Shown here: positions 52,652 through 61,410 of the stretch, piece by piece | Numbering within the stretch: position 1 is the first letter of the stretch | How the letters are laid out: every line of letters begins with the position of its first letter | DNA from: Priestia megaterium NBRC 15308 = ATCC 14581 | GTDB lineage: Bacteria; Bacillota; Bacilli; Bacillales; Bacillaceae_H | NCBI RefSeq assembly: GCF_000832985.1 | Contig: NZ_CP009920.1 | Location: 3,900,501 to 3,964,500, forward strand | DNA length: 64,000 nucleotides | Direction: 5' to 3' | Notes under the pieces: generated by a model | The model's database searches: none | What the model was told of the DNA's origin: nothing | What the model saw: only the letters and a program-made list of their open reading frames with translations | Program-made: the position numbers and the translations under genes

Positions 52652-54028
52652 CTAATTGGTATCATTCGGTACTTCAAGAGAAGTAGGTTTGGTGTTCTTT
52701 TTGAAAAATGAAAGAATTACCATTACAAGAACGAATGCTACACAAACTATAGAGCTTAACCTATTCGCACTGTCTATGAGAAAGACTATGAAGCTAATAA
52801 TTAATGTACATGCGGCAAAGAGCGTTAAATAAGGGAAGCCCCAAAGTTTAAAATATGGTTTTTCTTTATATTGAGGACGTAGCTTTAGCTGAGCTAAGCA
52901 AATACTAATCCATATAAGAGAAACTGTAAATCCAGGAATAGCTAATAAATAAGAAAAAGCTTTTTCAGGATATAAGTATACGAGGTACGTTCCCAATAAT
53001 AAAAATAGGACACTGAAAGCTAAACTGTAAACAGGTACGCCTTGTTTATTTACATAGGACAAACTTTTAGGAGCATCTCCCGACTGAGATAAAGAATGAA
53101 GCATCCTTGTACAGCCATAAATACCTGAATTGGCTGCTGAAAGGACAGCTGTTAATAAAATAAAGTTCATAACATGAGAAGCACCTTGAAGCCCGGCTGT
53201 TTCAAATACCTGCACAAAAGGGCTAGCATTTGCATCAATTTTATCCCATGGTATCAAGCCACAGATAATAAAAATAGGCAAAGTATAAAACAGAACTACT
53301 CTCCACATAACGCCTTTAACTACCCCTGGTAATACCTTTTCAGCATCTTTCGTTTCTGTAATAGTTAAACCAATGAGTTCTGATCCTCCATACGAGAAAA
53401 TGACTACAAGTAATGTAGAGAAAACGGCTTTCCAGCCATTTGGTATAAAATCACTATAATTATGAAGATAATGAGAAGATGAATTATTGCTTGGCATAAT
53501 TCCAAATAGTATCGCTATACCTAATAAAATAAAAGCAATAATAACAAAGATTTTAATACCAGCAAACCAAAACTCAATTTCTCCAAAAGACTTTACGCTT
53601 GTAGCATTAATTAAAATAAGTACAATTGAACAAATAAGACAAAGAATCCATAAAGGGATAGAAGAAAACCAATATTGCAGAAAACTACCTGCAGCGATGA
53701 CTTCAATAACACACACAGTAAGCCACATAAAGCAATAAGTAGCTCCCGTTACAAAAGAAAAACGTCTTCCAAAAGCTTTTTGAATTAGATCTTTCATATT
53801 GTGCGATGGGTATACAATAGCCATTTCAGCCAAAGCCCCCATTACAATGAGAAGCAATAGTCCAGCAAATAGATACGAAAAGATAACCGAAGGTCCTGCT
53901 AATCCAATTGTATCAGCACTCCCTTTGAAAATCCCTGTTCCAATCATTCCTCCAATAGCAATCATTCGAATGTGCCGCGGTAATAATTGCTTTTTTAACG
54001 TATTCTTTGATGCAGTATTTTCTTTCAT
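52652..54028 (-). CDS. APC-family amino acid permease under T-box control
   Basis: A 458-residue permease with 12 hydrophobic segments. The N-terminal LLPRHIRMIAIGGMIGTGIFKGSA is the amino-acid/polyamine/organocation substrate loop, and EIEFWFAGIKIFVIIAFI and FSYGGSELIGLTITET are characteristic of the amino acid transporter branch. A T-box leader directly upstream has a likely CUC (Leu) specifier, so leucine or a branched-chain amino acid is the predicted substrate; this is inference. AAGGAGGGC precedes ATG. Confidence 0.9.
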   Translation of the reverse strand: MKENTASKNTLKKQLLPRHIRMIAIGGMIGTGIFKGSADTIGLAGPSVIFSYLFAGLLLLIVMGALAEMAIVYPSHNMKDLIQKAFGRRFSFVTGATYCFMWLTVCVIEVIAAGSFLQYWFSSIPLWILCLICSIVLILINATSVKSFGEIEFWFAGIKIFVIIAFILLGIAILFGIMPSNNSSSHYLHNYSDFIPNGWKAVFSTLLVVIFSYGGSELIGLTITETKDAEKVLPGVVKGVMWRVVLFYTLPIFIICGLIPWDKIDANASPFVQVFETAGLQGASHVMNFILLTAVLSAANSGIYGCTRMLHSLSQSGDAPKSLSYVNKQGVPVYSLAFSVLFLLLGTYLVYLYPEKAFSYLLAIPGFTVSLIWISICLAQLKLRPQYKEKPYFKLWGFPYLTLFAACTLIISFIVFLIDSANRLSSIVCVAFVLVMVILSFFKKNTKPTSLEVPNDTN

Positions 54029-54045
54029 GATGCCCTCCTTTTAAC

Positions 54046-54290
54046 ATAAAAAAGTCCCTGCTGAATTATTCAGCAGGGACGAAAATTTCGCGGTACCACC
54101 CTATATTGTAAAAACATCTTACCTCTTAATTAGCATAACGGTTTTATCCGTCCTCTCTAAAATACCATTAGAAGAGGAAGCTCTAGGAGTGAATTTCATC
54201 TCTAATCTTTGTACTGACTTCCACCAATTATCAGCTCTCTATAACAGGGAGATTAGGATTACTTAAGATCCTATCTTAGCTTTTGTTTAT
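54046..54290 (-). ncRNA. T-box riboswitch leader
   Basis: The minus strand has the invariant T-box AGGGTGGTACCGCG (54102-54089). It is followed by a terminator stem GTCCCTGCTGAAT..ATTCAGCAGGGAC and TTTTTT, ending 18 bases before the permease start. Stem I elements upstream include AGAGAGCTGAT, TTGGTGGAAGTCAGTAC and TGAAATTCA-CTC-CTAGAGC. By analogy with known stems I read CTC (54189-54187) as the specifier, that is, leucine tRNA. Uncharged tRNA binding would expose the antiterminator and allow permease expression. Confidence 0.93.
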
Positions 54291-54808
54291 TAAATTAAAG
54301 TGTATGTAATGTATATCATCATAGTTAGTTTGAAATTAAATGTCAATATGTTTTTATCTATTTACAGCTATAAGAAGAGTTATTAGATTTTACACAAAGA
54401 TAACAATTACCATTATTCAGTATTTAATCATTCCTTTTCCCATCTTTTGTACTGTGATTGAATTGTACGCTTTTCTATAATAGAAAACCTACTGTGCAAA
54501 CAAGAGTACAGTAGGTTTTTAAATCAGAATAAAAATGGTGAGAAAATATCTCAGTATTGTATTTTGTCCTAAAGAATATAACAAGGCAAGAGTTATTCTT
54601 TTCTTTTACAACATTTGAATTATGAATATACAAAACCTTTAATAATAGGAATTTTAAAAGTTTGTTACTTCTTATAATTCATATTAAGTGAACAAAAAAC
54701 TCCTCTAAATAAAAGGTCTGGAGGATATTTTTATAGAAGTATAGTTAAGTTGACTACTGATACCTTGTGTAATGTCGATAATGAATTGGGAAATAGGGGG
54801 AGTTTCAA
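54291..54808. other. Gene-free interval
   Basis: It holds the T-box promoter region on the left, a terminator-like hairpin AAACCTACTGT..ACAGTAGGTTT at 54483-54521, and AT-rich DNA before the DinB gene. No other gene seen. Confidence 0.5.
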
Positions 54809-55324
54809 ATGTCACATCACTCATTAAAATTGTACGATTACCATGTATGGGCAAACCAAAAAATTTTCGACCGATTAAAAGAACTTTCTGAGGACATTTA
54901 CGAAAAGGAAATTCAGAGCGTTTTTTCTTCTATATCAAAGGTGATGGCGCACATTTATGTCTCTGACAACATATGGTTAAATTGTATTTCTGGTGAAAAG
55001 TTTGATGAAGCATCTGCGTCGGCTAATCAATTGAGAGAACAGATTGAAACGAAAAGGATCGAGGAAGTAGAAACGATGTTTTTCGATTTATCTGACAGGT
55101 ACAAAGCATTTCTCAATCCTCAAGAAGATATAGAAACCGCCTTTGTGCTGGAAACTTCAATTGCTGGACGACTCGAAACCCGTTTATCTGATGTAGTACA
55201 ACATGTTGTCAATCATGGAACATATCATCGTGGCAATATTACAGCTATGCTACGGCAATTGGGCCATCCCGGTGTTATGACTGATTATATTTTATATTTA
55301 TATGAAAGGGATACAAAAGAGTAG
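54809..55324 (+). CDS. DinB-family protein
   Basis: A 171-residue DinB protein of the four-helix-bundle type. The three metal-ligand histidines are His48 (MAHIYVSDNIW), His136 and His140 (NHGTYHRGN). LYDYHVWANQKIFDRL is the typical first helix. Members are thiol S-transferases or damage-inducible proteins. GGGGAG precedes ATG. It is unrelated in detail to the DinB protein at 10309. Confidence 0.9.
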   Translation: MSHHSLKLYDYHVWANQKIFDRLKELSEDIYEKEIQSVFSSISKVMAHIYVSDNIWLNCISGEKFDEASASANQLREQIETKRIEEVETMFFDLSDRYKAFLNPQEDIETAFVLETSIAGRLETRLSDVVQHVVNHGTYHRGNITAMLRQLGHPGVMTDYILYLYERDTKE

Positions 55325-55664
55325 TTTCTCCTCTATCTAAAAGGGGTAGGGTCAGGAAATGCGGATTTACAATGTTAAGGGAATTCTAATATTAAAAGGT
55401 CCAATTCCTAAGTATTAAACTAGAGAAATTGAGCTTTTTTCGTTCCTCCATTTTTATATTTTTATAAGAAACGAAAAAGCACCTCCCGTACAAATAGAAA
55501 GTTGCTTTCTCGTCACAATCATTTATAAATAAAAACCTAGTTAATCAAAGACTTTAAAATGCAGAGAAATGCTCGCTGACAAAATTAACTTTTGTTTTTC
55601 ATATAACTCCTGATTCAACGCAAACTTGGGCATTATAGAAACCTTTATTTTCTTGTTATCAATT
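55325..55664. other. Gene-free interval left of the IS region
   Basis: No gene. AT-rich with a weak hairpin near 55430-55510. Confidence 0.45.
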
Positions 55665-55850
55665 TATTTTTCAAACTGAAGCCAGAGCTTTTATATCTTC
55701 AACAATTTAAAGATATGGACCATTTTGAGAGAGAACTAGAAGGATATATACACTATTACAATAACACTCGAATTAAGAGAGAATTGAAAGGCATGAGTCC
55801 AGTCGAATACCGTACTCATGCCAACTACGTTTGGAGATGGTACGATAAAC
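55665..55850 (+). pseudogene. 3' remnant of an IS150-type transposase orfB
   Basis: The frame reads [20 protein letters not shown], then [20 protein letters not shown] and PVEYRTHA, which is the universal C-terminal end of IS3-family (IS150 group) orfB. The 5' part is missing and the 3' part is interrupted by the inserted IS. The element's right tip continues after the insert at 57057-57118. Confidence 0.8.
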
Positions 55851-55886
55851 TGGACACTAAATTAAGAGAAAAAGGTGATTCGGTTT

Positions 55887-56180
55887 ATGGGTAGAAAAGT
55901 TTATGATCGTCAATTTAAAATGGCTGCAGTTCAGTTGGTACTGGAAGAGAACCTATTTGTAAAAGAGGTTGCGAAAGAATTATTTATTCATCCTAATACG
56001 CTATATCGTTGGGTAAGTGAATACGAAGAATATGGGGAAAGTGCGTTTCCAGGCCGTGGGAGCGCACTTTATAATTCCCAGTATGAAATGAAAAAGCTTA
56101 AACGTGAGAATGAAGAACTTAGAAAAGAGCTTGATCTACTAAAAAAGTTCCGGGTCTTCTTGAAGAAAAAGAATGTGTAA
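55887..56180 (+). CDS. IS3-family transposase OrfA
   Basis: A 97-residue OrfA. ATG 55887 is nine bases after AAAGGTG. A helix-turn-helix ([20 protein letters not shown]) precedes a leucine-zipper segment ([20 protein letters not shown]). It provides end recognition and, by frameshifting, the N-terminus of OrfAB. The slippery heptamer A-AAA-AAG lies at 56141-56147. Confidence 0.88.
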   Translation: MGRKVYDRQFKMAAVQLVLEENLFVKEVAKELFIHPNTLYRWVSEYEEYGESAFPGRGSALYNSQYEMKKLKRENEELRKELDLLKKFRVFLKKKNV

Positions 56181-57037
56181 GGTTTCAATTCTTAAAAGAA
56201 AATAAACACAACTATAACATCAAGAAGGCTTGTAAAACGTTAAACATCTCACGATCAGGTTACTATGAATATTTACAGAGAAAACCTTCTAAAAGAGCTT
56301 TAGAGAATGAAGTGTTACGTGCAGAAATACAGGAGATATTTAAGGAACATAAGGGTCGATACGGATCTTTAAGAGTTACAAAGGTTCTTGAGAAGAAGGG
56401 AATCAAGGTAAACAGAAAAAGAGTAGGAAAACTGATGCGTCAAATGAACCTATATGCGAAAGGAAGCAGGTATCGCTATAAACGTTATAATAAAAAATCA
56501 CCTTCTATAGAAAGGCCCAACCTCCTAAATCAAGTTTTTCACACAGACGGACGAAATAAAATATGGGTCGGTGACATTACCTATATCCCTACTCAAAAGG
56601 GTACGTTATACCTTGCGGTATTTGTGGATATGTACTCGAGAAAAGTGAGTGGCTGGTCTATGAGTACACGGATGAAAGATTCCCTTGTGATAGACGCTTT
56701 TTTACAAGGATATAACAAAGAACATCCTCCAACCGGATTAATTATCCATACAGACCAGGGATCCCAATATACAGGTAGTAATTTTCAAGCCATACTGAAA
56801 AAGTATGGTGCTGTTTCAAGTGTCAGCAGAAAAGGAAACCCCTACGATAATGCATTAATGGAATCTTTTTATAAGACCATAAAAAGAGAGCTCATTCATG
56901 GTGCCAAATTTACAACACCAGAACAAGCTCGAAAAGAAGTATTTAAATATATAGAGCTCTATTACAATACCAAAAGAATGCATTCTTCTCTGCATTATCT
57001 TTCCCCTATTGAATACGAAAAAGCCTATTCATCATAG
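56147..57037 (+). CDS. IS3-family transposase OrfB (DDE integrase), expressed by -1 frameshift
   Basis: Entered by a -1 slip on A-AAA-AAG at 56141-56147; there is no independent start with a ribosome binding site until 56312. After the junction it reads [20 protein letters not shown].., the IS3 HTH_21 region (GRYGSLRVTKVLEKKGI), and the rve core: D in WVGDITYI, D in IIHTDQGSQYTG and E in NALMESFYKTIKRE. All three catalytic acids are present and the frame is open to 57037, so the element may still be active. Confidence 0.88.
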   Translation, partial: VPGLLEEKECVRFQFLKENKHNYNIKKACKTLNISRSGYYEYLQRKPSKRALENEVLRAEIQEIFKEHKGRYGSLRVTKVLEKKGIKVNRKRVGKLMRQMNLYAKGSRYRYKRYNKKSPSIERPNLLNQVFHTDGRNKIWVGDITYIPTQKGTLYLAVFVDMYSRKVSGWSMSTRMKDSLVIDAFLQGYNKEHPPTGLIIHTDQGSQYTGSNFQAILKKYGAVSSVSRKGNPYDNALMESFYKTIKRELIHGAKFTTPEQARKEVFKYIELYYNTKRMHSSLHYLSPIEYEKAYSS

Positions 57038-57056
57038 TATCTTAACTTAGTGTCCA

Positions 57057-57118
57057 ATAAATATTGACAAGTCCACAATCATTAGAGTTTCTTTGTCTAA
57101 CAATTGGGGTGCAGTTCA
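57057..57118. mobile_element. Right tip of the interrupted IS150-type element
   Basis: TTGACA..CATTAGAGTTT..TCTAACAATTGGGGTGCAGTTCA. GGGGTGCAGTTCA is the inverted tip of IS150-group elements. It resumes after the nested IS and matches the solo relic at 5260-5318. Confidence 0.65.
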
Positions 57119-57228
57119 CTGAGGTAGTTTTTTTGCATTTAAAAATGCATACTATATGCTTTTTTAGTTTGTATAACAGCAATTATCGGCAATAACATGC
57201 TAAAAAGTCCTTTTTACTTAACGCAAAT

Positions 57229-57501
57229 CTATCGTTTTTTTCTAGGGCTTAAAATTAATTTGATTCCTGTTCGTTCTTCATTATCGATTAAAATATATGT
57301 AAACCCAGGAACACAAACCAAATCAACACCACTAGGAGCTACGAATCCCCTTGCAATCGCAACGGCTTTAATCGCTTGATTTAAAGCGCCGGCTCCCATT
57401 ACTTGAATTTCTACATTACCTCTTTCTCTAAATACGGCTGTAATTGCACCTGCAACTGAACTTGGATTTGATATTGATGATACTCTTAATATAGTATCCA
57501 T
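57229..57501 (-). CDS. spoVS-like: SpoVS-family protein
   Basis: A 90-residue SpoVS homologue: LRVSSISNPSSVAGAITAVF, then GAGALNQAIKAVAIARGFVAPSG and VDLVCVPGFTYILIDNEERT. The B. subtilis SpoVS (86 residues) acts at stage V of sporulation and is a dimeric Alba-like protein. The GALNQAIKAVAIARG block is almost invariant in the family, but the N-terminus differs, so this is a paralogue. AGGAGGAG precedes ATG. Confidence 0.93.
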   Translation of the reverse strand: MDTILRVSSISNPSSVAGAITAVFRERGNVEIQVMGAGALNQAIKAVAIARGFVAPSGVDLVCVPGFTYILIDNEERTGIKLILSPRKKR

Positions 57502-57634
57502 ATAAAGTGCTCCTCCTGTTATTTAATCGATTTATTTGATCAATGGAACGAATGTAATTGACGTATCTTTAAATCATATCCATATCCCGATTAAACTGAA
57601 CTATTAAACCGACTCCTAAATGGGTGCCTCAATT

Positions 57635-57668
57635 AAAGGAGTTAAGACATATATCTCTTAACTTTTGT
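57635..57668 (-). terminator. Hairpin terminator
   Basis: GTTAAGA..TCTTAAC near the end of the 87-residue gene; weak stem. Confidence 0.5.
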
Positions 57669-57932
57669 TTATTTCCCGACCATTCCCATGATAAATGGAG
57701 TAAGATCACTCAACTTTATTTTATTGCTAAGAACCTTTAAAAAAACAGTAGAGACATGTTCAGGTATAGGTGTTCGACTATCTACAGTTGCTGTCAAAAA
57801 ATAATATAAAAAATCAAAATGATTTCCTCTTCTCATGGCATCACTCAAATAATGAGCATAAAGATTATTATTTAATAGCTTCCCCTTTACGACTGTTCCA
57901 AAATCATACAATTCATTAACAGTTGTATTCAC
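57669..57932 (-). CDS. 87-residue protein of unknown function
   Basis: GTG 57932 with GAAGGAGG nine bases upstream. Mixed alpha/beta; begins MNTTVNELYDFGTVVKGKLL and ends DLTPFIMGMVGK. No family recognised. It is upstream of spoVS in the same direction, with 167 bases between. Confidence 0.65.
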   Translation of the reverse strand: MNTTVNELYDFGTVVKGKLLNNNLYAHYLSDAMRRGNHFDFLYYFLTATVDSRTPIPEHVSTVFLKVLSNKIKLSDLTPFIMGMVGK

Positions 57933-58333
57933 AATGGATTCCTCCTTCTAAAATTCAGACGGTTAAAAACCCGATACCACATAGTTACTATAAACTGAAC
58001 GAGAACACTTTTTAACGGCGTGTAGAAGAAACACTCTACTTTCTATAATGAAAATGCTACGTAATATTGCAGGGGGAAGCTGTTACATAAGTGTATTATA
58101 TTAGAAAACGGGAACTTGTATGAATACGCGTAGAAGATAGTGGAGAAGGGAAAAGTTATCCCTGTAGTAAAGGAGTGTTAATCCCACGGGCAATTTAATT
58201 AGCTTGATTTGATGATTTTTGCACTTACCATATTAAGAGGACTAAAAAGGAATCATTGATAAACTAATAATTAGACTTTCTCCTTACCAGCTTTAAAGAA
58301 AATTAGGAAGTTTTATTTTATATATATTCTTTT
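57933..58333. other. Gene-free interval
   Basis: Nothing recognised; the sequence is moderately AT-rich with no hairpins of note. Confidence 0.45.
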
Positions 58334-58429
58334 TTAAACTAAATTCCCCTGCTCTATCTCTTCTAGTAAATCTTTAATCTGTTTACATAAATTAATCCTC
58401 AAATTTAACATTACGCTTGCTTTTGACAT
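58334..58429 (-). CDS. 31-residue truncated relative of the gene at 32848
   Basis: GGGAG upstream of ATG. MSKASVMLNLRINLCKQIKD, then LLEEIEQGNLV and an early stop. It aligns to the first 34 residues of the 51-residue protein at 32848; the last ~17 residues are absent, so it may be a decayed copy. Confidence 0.4.
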   Translation of the reverse strand: MSKASVMLNLRINLCKQIKDLLEEIEQGNLV

Positions 58430-58557
58430 CAAATTAGCTCCCTATAAAAAGATTTATAACAGCAATAAACGACCTATTCATTCGATTAGAATCATAAGGT
58501 CGCCTACATTATTTTCATTTTCATTTTTTATCCTTCCAGTTTGCTTTATTTATAGGT

Positions 58558-58698
58558 TTATTCTTTTATATTTTCATCTTCTAACTGTCTTAGATTCTCC
58601 TCGTCACATTGTTTAAATAAATAAGTAAGGTACGAATGTAGTTCAAATCGGTCCTCCTCAATAAAATCAGACCATATTTGTTTGTTTTCTCTCATCAT
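58558..58698 (-). CDS. 46-residue acidic peptide
   Basis: MMRENKQIWSDFIEEDRFEL, then HSYLTYLFKQCDEENLRQLE: acidic and helical, protein-like. The ribosome binding site is weak, so this is a tentative call. Confidence 0.4.
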   Translation of the reverse strand: MMRENKQIWSDFIEEDRFELHSYLTYLFKQCDEENLRQLEDENIKE

Positions 58699-58833
58699 TC
58701 TATACCAACTTTGACAGTCATAATATCATGGCAAACAACATACTTAATGATAACGTGAAAATAGCTGTTATCATCGAGGTAGTTACGATATTAGTTTAGT
58801 TCAAAAAAGAATGGTCAAAGGAGGGGATGAAAA

Positions 58834-59547
58834 GTGAATTCAAACAAAAAAGCAGCAAAAATGGTGGGGGTATTGTTTATACTTGCAGCTGTTACGGCGA
58901 TAATAGGTCTCATTTTATATGACCCCATCTTAAACGGTCCCGACTATCTTACTAAAGGTTCCCAACATGCCAACCAAGTGATAGTGGGAACACTTATGGA
59001 GTTAATCCTTGTGGCATCAGCCATCGGCACTTCAACTATAATGTTTCCATTTTTAAGAAAGTATAACGAAACTATAGCTCTTTGGCACGTTTGCTTCAGA
59101 TTTCTTGAAGCAGTGATTATTACTGTGGGTGTAATCAGCGTACTGTCCTTATTGACCTTAAGTCAAGAATTTGTAGCAACAGGAACTCAGAATACCGCCT
59201 CTTTTCAAGCTTCAGGAACTGTATTAAAAGCAATACACGATTGGACATTTTTACTTGGGCCAAATATCATGCTAGGTATAAATACGATGATGTACAGTTA
59301 TATATTTTATAGATCCAAACTTGTGCCTAGATTTATACCAATCTTAGGTATGATTGGAGCAACTCTTGTTTTTATAGCAGGCCTATTAGAAATGTTTGAT
59401 GTATTTTCTCAACTTTCTGTTTGGGGTGCTATATTGTCGCTACCAGTAGCAGCTAATGAAATGATTTTAGCAGTATGGCTCATCGTTAAAGGATTCAGTG
59501 AATCTGCACTTGCTTCTTTGGATGAAAAAAAGAAAGCCACGAGATAG
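58834..59547 (+). CDS. DUF4386 membrane protein
   Basis: A 237-residue protein with six hydrophobic segments. MNSNKKAAKMVGVLFILAAVTAIIG, LMELILVASAIGTSTIMFPFLRKYNETIALWHVCFRFLEAVI and GPNIMLGINTMMYSYIFYRSKLVPRFIPILG are typical of DUF4386. GTG 58834 is eight bases after GGAGGGG. The function of the family is unknown. Confidence 0.88.
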   Translation: MNSNKKAAKMVGVLFILAAVTAIIGLILYDPILNGPDYLTKGSQHANQVIVGTLMELILVASAIGTSTIMFPFLRKYNETIALWHVCFRFLEAVIITVGVISVLSLLTLSQEFVATGTQNTASFQASGTVLKAIHDWTFLLGPNIMLGINTMMYSYIFYRSKLVPRFIPILGMIGATLVFIAGLLEMFDVFSQLSVWGAILSLPVAANEMILAVWLIVKGFSESALASLDEKKKATR

Positions 59548-59741
59548 TAGCGAACACATAATTAGCTTAGTAAAGAACTGTATTTAAACTAACTGCAGTT
59601 TTAATTGTATAAAAAAGCTTAGCTTGTTTCCAAGCATTTCTCTTTGTGCCGAATATAAAACTTACTTTTGTCAGAGAGCGTTTTTCCTCATGTTAGAATC
59701 CATAATTAAATAAAGTTTTTAATTATAAATGATTGTTACAA

Positions 59742-59776
59742 GAAAGCATCTTTCTATTTGGAAAATGCTTTTTTTG
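59742..59776 (+). terminator. Terminator
   Basis: GAAAGCATCTTT..GGAAAATGCTTTTTTT, imperfect stem with a T run. Confidence 0.6.
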
Positions 59777-59811
59777 TTTTTTATAAAAAGATAAAAAAGA
59801 GGAGAGTTTTT

Positions 59812-59958
59812 ATGAAGAACATTTTTATTAAATCAATGACCGTTCTAACATTATTAATGGTCACATGATGTGGAGTTAATGAAGGGAAAACAGAGGTAGC
59901 AAGCAAACCAGTGAATCAAGATTTCATTATTATCAATAAGTACTACAACTTAAATTAA
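59812..59958 (+). pseudogene. Small lipoprotein gene with nonsense codon in the lipobox
   Basis: GAGGAGAG upstream of ATG; reads MKNIFIKSMTVLTLLMVT, TGA, CGVNEGKTEVASKPVNQDF to TAA 59958. The TGA stands exactly where the glycine before the lipobox cysteine would be (GGA to TGA). A single base change therefore killed a 48-residue lipoprotein gene. Confidence 0.65.
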
Positions 59959-59969
59959 GGTAATAATTC

Positions 59970-60012
59970 ATAGGATAGTTAGTCTGCTATGTGGTCTAAC
60001 TATCCTTTTTTA
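59970..60012 (+). terminator. Terminator
   Basis: AGGATAGTTAG pairs with CTAACTATCCT, then TTTTTT. Confidence 0.85.
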
Positions 60013-60103
60013 TTTACATAATAGATTAGAAAAATGAATATTGAAATAATAGTTTAATATGTATAAAATGTGATTGTAGATAAGAGTGTTAGTTTGGTTT
60101 TAA

Positions 60104-60156
60104 GTGGAGGACAAAGCCTCGGTGCGAGGACAGCACTCCGCAGAACCGTTAGGTTC
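60104..60156 (+). ncRNA. Structured element upstream of tnpA
   Basis: A GC-rich island of 53 bases. GTGGAG (60104-60109) pairs with CTCCGC (60136-60141); inside, CCTCG-GTG-CGAGG forms a hairpin (60117-60129); just after, GAACC-GTTA-GGTTC (60143-60156) forms a second. It lies 55 bases before the tnpA start in otherwise AT-rich DNA. It could be a structured RNA leader or part of the recombination end of the cassette; family not recognised. Confidence 0.5.
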
Positions 60157-60210
60157 GAGGATCTTAAAGAAATAACGATAACTAGATAACATTATGTGGG
60201 AGGCGTTTTC

Positions 60211-61380
60211 ATGAGAGTAGAAGAAATATCTGTTGGTAATAGAAAGGCATATCTTCTAATTGGTACAAGTGGATTACCTGTTGAACCTGTTGCAAAGTAT
60301 ATGAAATACCTATACAACAGTGAGAGGAGCAGTAATACTTTACAGACGTACTGTACGGCTTTGAAATTTTACTTTACATACTTGGAGCAAACAGGAATTG
60401 ATTATCAACAGGTGAGCTTTGAAAAGTTATCTAACTTCGTTGTTTGGCTTAGAAATCCCTATGAAAACAATAACGTTGTACTCCATAAAACAGTAAAAGC
60501 TAAACGCAGGGAAAGCACAGTAAACAATTACCTTACGGTCGTGGCATCATTTTATGATTACTTATACAGAAATGATTTAGTGGACTCAGACATGGTTGAA
60601 AAGCTTATGAAGAAGATGTTCATTGGTGCTGGTGGGAATGGGTACAAGGGTTTCTTACACCATGTAAATGGAGGGAAACCTATCTCTAAAAATATTCTAA
60701 AGCTGAAGGAACCCAGGAAACGCGTCCAAGTATTTACGAAAGAACAAGTCGAAGAAATCTATTATTCTACTACAAATATAAGAGATAAATTTCTTGTGCG
60801 GTTGCTTTTTGAAAGTGGATTGCGTATCGGAGAGGTTCTCTCCCTGTTTCTTGAAGATCTTCAATTCGATGCTAAACAAAGAAAGCACAAAATCCAACTG
60901 ACCAATAGAGGTGAATTGCCAAACGGAGGTAAATTGAAGACTGGAGAGCGAAAATTAGACATCTCTCAGGGTCTCATGAACCTATACGACGATTATTTGT
61001 ACGAAGTGGTTGATGAATATAACCCGGACCATAATTTTGTGTTTGTGAAGATTTGGGGAAAGAATGCTGGAGACCCCCTCACCTACTCCGATGTCTATGC
61101 GACCTTTAAAGAGCTTGAAAGAAAAACAGGTATACATATTACCCCGCATATGTTTCGACACACTCATGCTACAATTTATTATCTTCAAACCAAAAATATC
61201 AAGCTGGTACAAGAACGTTTAGGTCACGCCCAAATTCAAACCACGATGAACCTATACATTCACCCCTCTGAGGATGAAATCCGAAAGGATTGGGAGAAAG
61301 CCGCCCATGCATTTGAGATTGGGCAAGAAAACATGGAAGACTTTCAATCAAATATCCCTGACGAAGCAGTTCCTTTTTAG
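60211..61380 (+). CDS. tnpA: Tn554-type transposase A (tyrosine recombinase)
   Basis: A 389-residue site-specific recombinase. The N-terminal core-binding domain (LPVEPVAKYMKYLYNSERSS) precedes the catalytic domain: Arg in LFESGLRIGEVL, H-x-x-R in HMFRHTHATIYY, His in ERLGHAQIQTT and the nucleophile Tyr in MNLYIHPSE. ATG 60211 is eight bases after GGGAGG. It acts with TnpB on circular intermediates. The next gene starts 30 bases downstream. Confidence 0.92.
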   Translation: MRVEEISVGNRKAYLLIGTSGLPVEPVAKYMKYLYNSERSSNTLQTYCTALKFYFTYLEQTGIDYQQVSFEKLSNFVVWLRNPYENNNVVLHKTVKAKRRESTVNNYLTVVASFYDYLYRNDLVDSDMVEKLMKKMFIGAGGNGYKGFLHHVNGGKPISKNILKLKEPRKRVQVFTKEQVEEIYYSTTNIRDKFLVRLLFESGLRIGEVLSLFLEDLQFDAKQRKHKIQLTNRGELPNGGKLKTGERKLDISQGLMNLYDDYLYEVVDEYNPDHNFVFVKIWGKNAGDPLTYSDVYATFKELERKTGIHITPHMFRHTHATIYYLQTKNIKLVQERLGHAQIQTTMNLYIHPSEDEIRKDWEKAAHAFEIGQENMEDFQSNIPDEAVPF

Positions 61381-61410
61381 AAGCTAGTTAGAATTTTAGG
61401 AGGCAATTTA

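Larger units (their letters stand above)
55851..57056 (+). mobile_element. IS3-family insertion sequence, apparently intact
   Basis: The ends are TGGACACTAAATTAAGA (55851 onward) and its inverted partner ending ..TTAGTGTCCA (57056), 15-16 of 17 matching, with the TG..CA tips usual for IS3-family elements. Inside are orfA and orfB in the -1 arrangement with a DDE site. The flanks ATAAAC and ATAAAT are nearly repeated, but not a clean 3-4-bp duplication. It lies inside an older IS150-type remnant. Confidence 0.85.
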
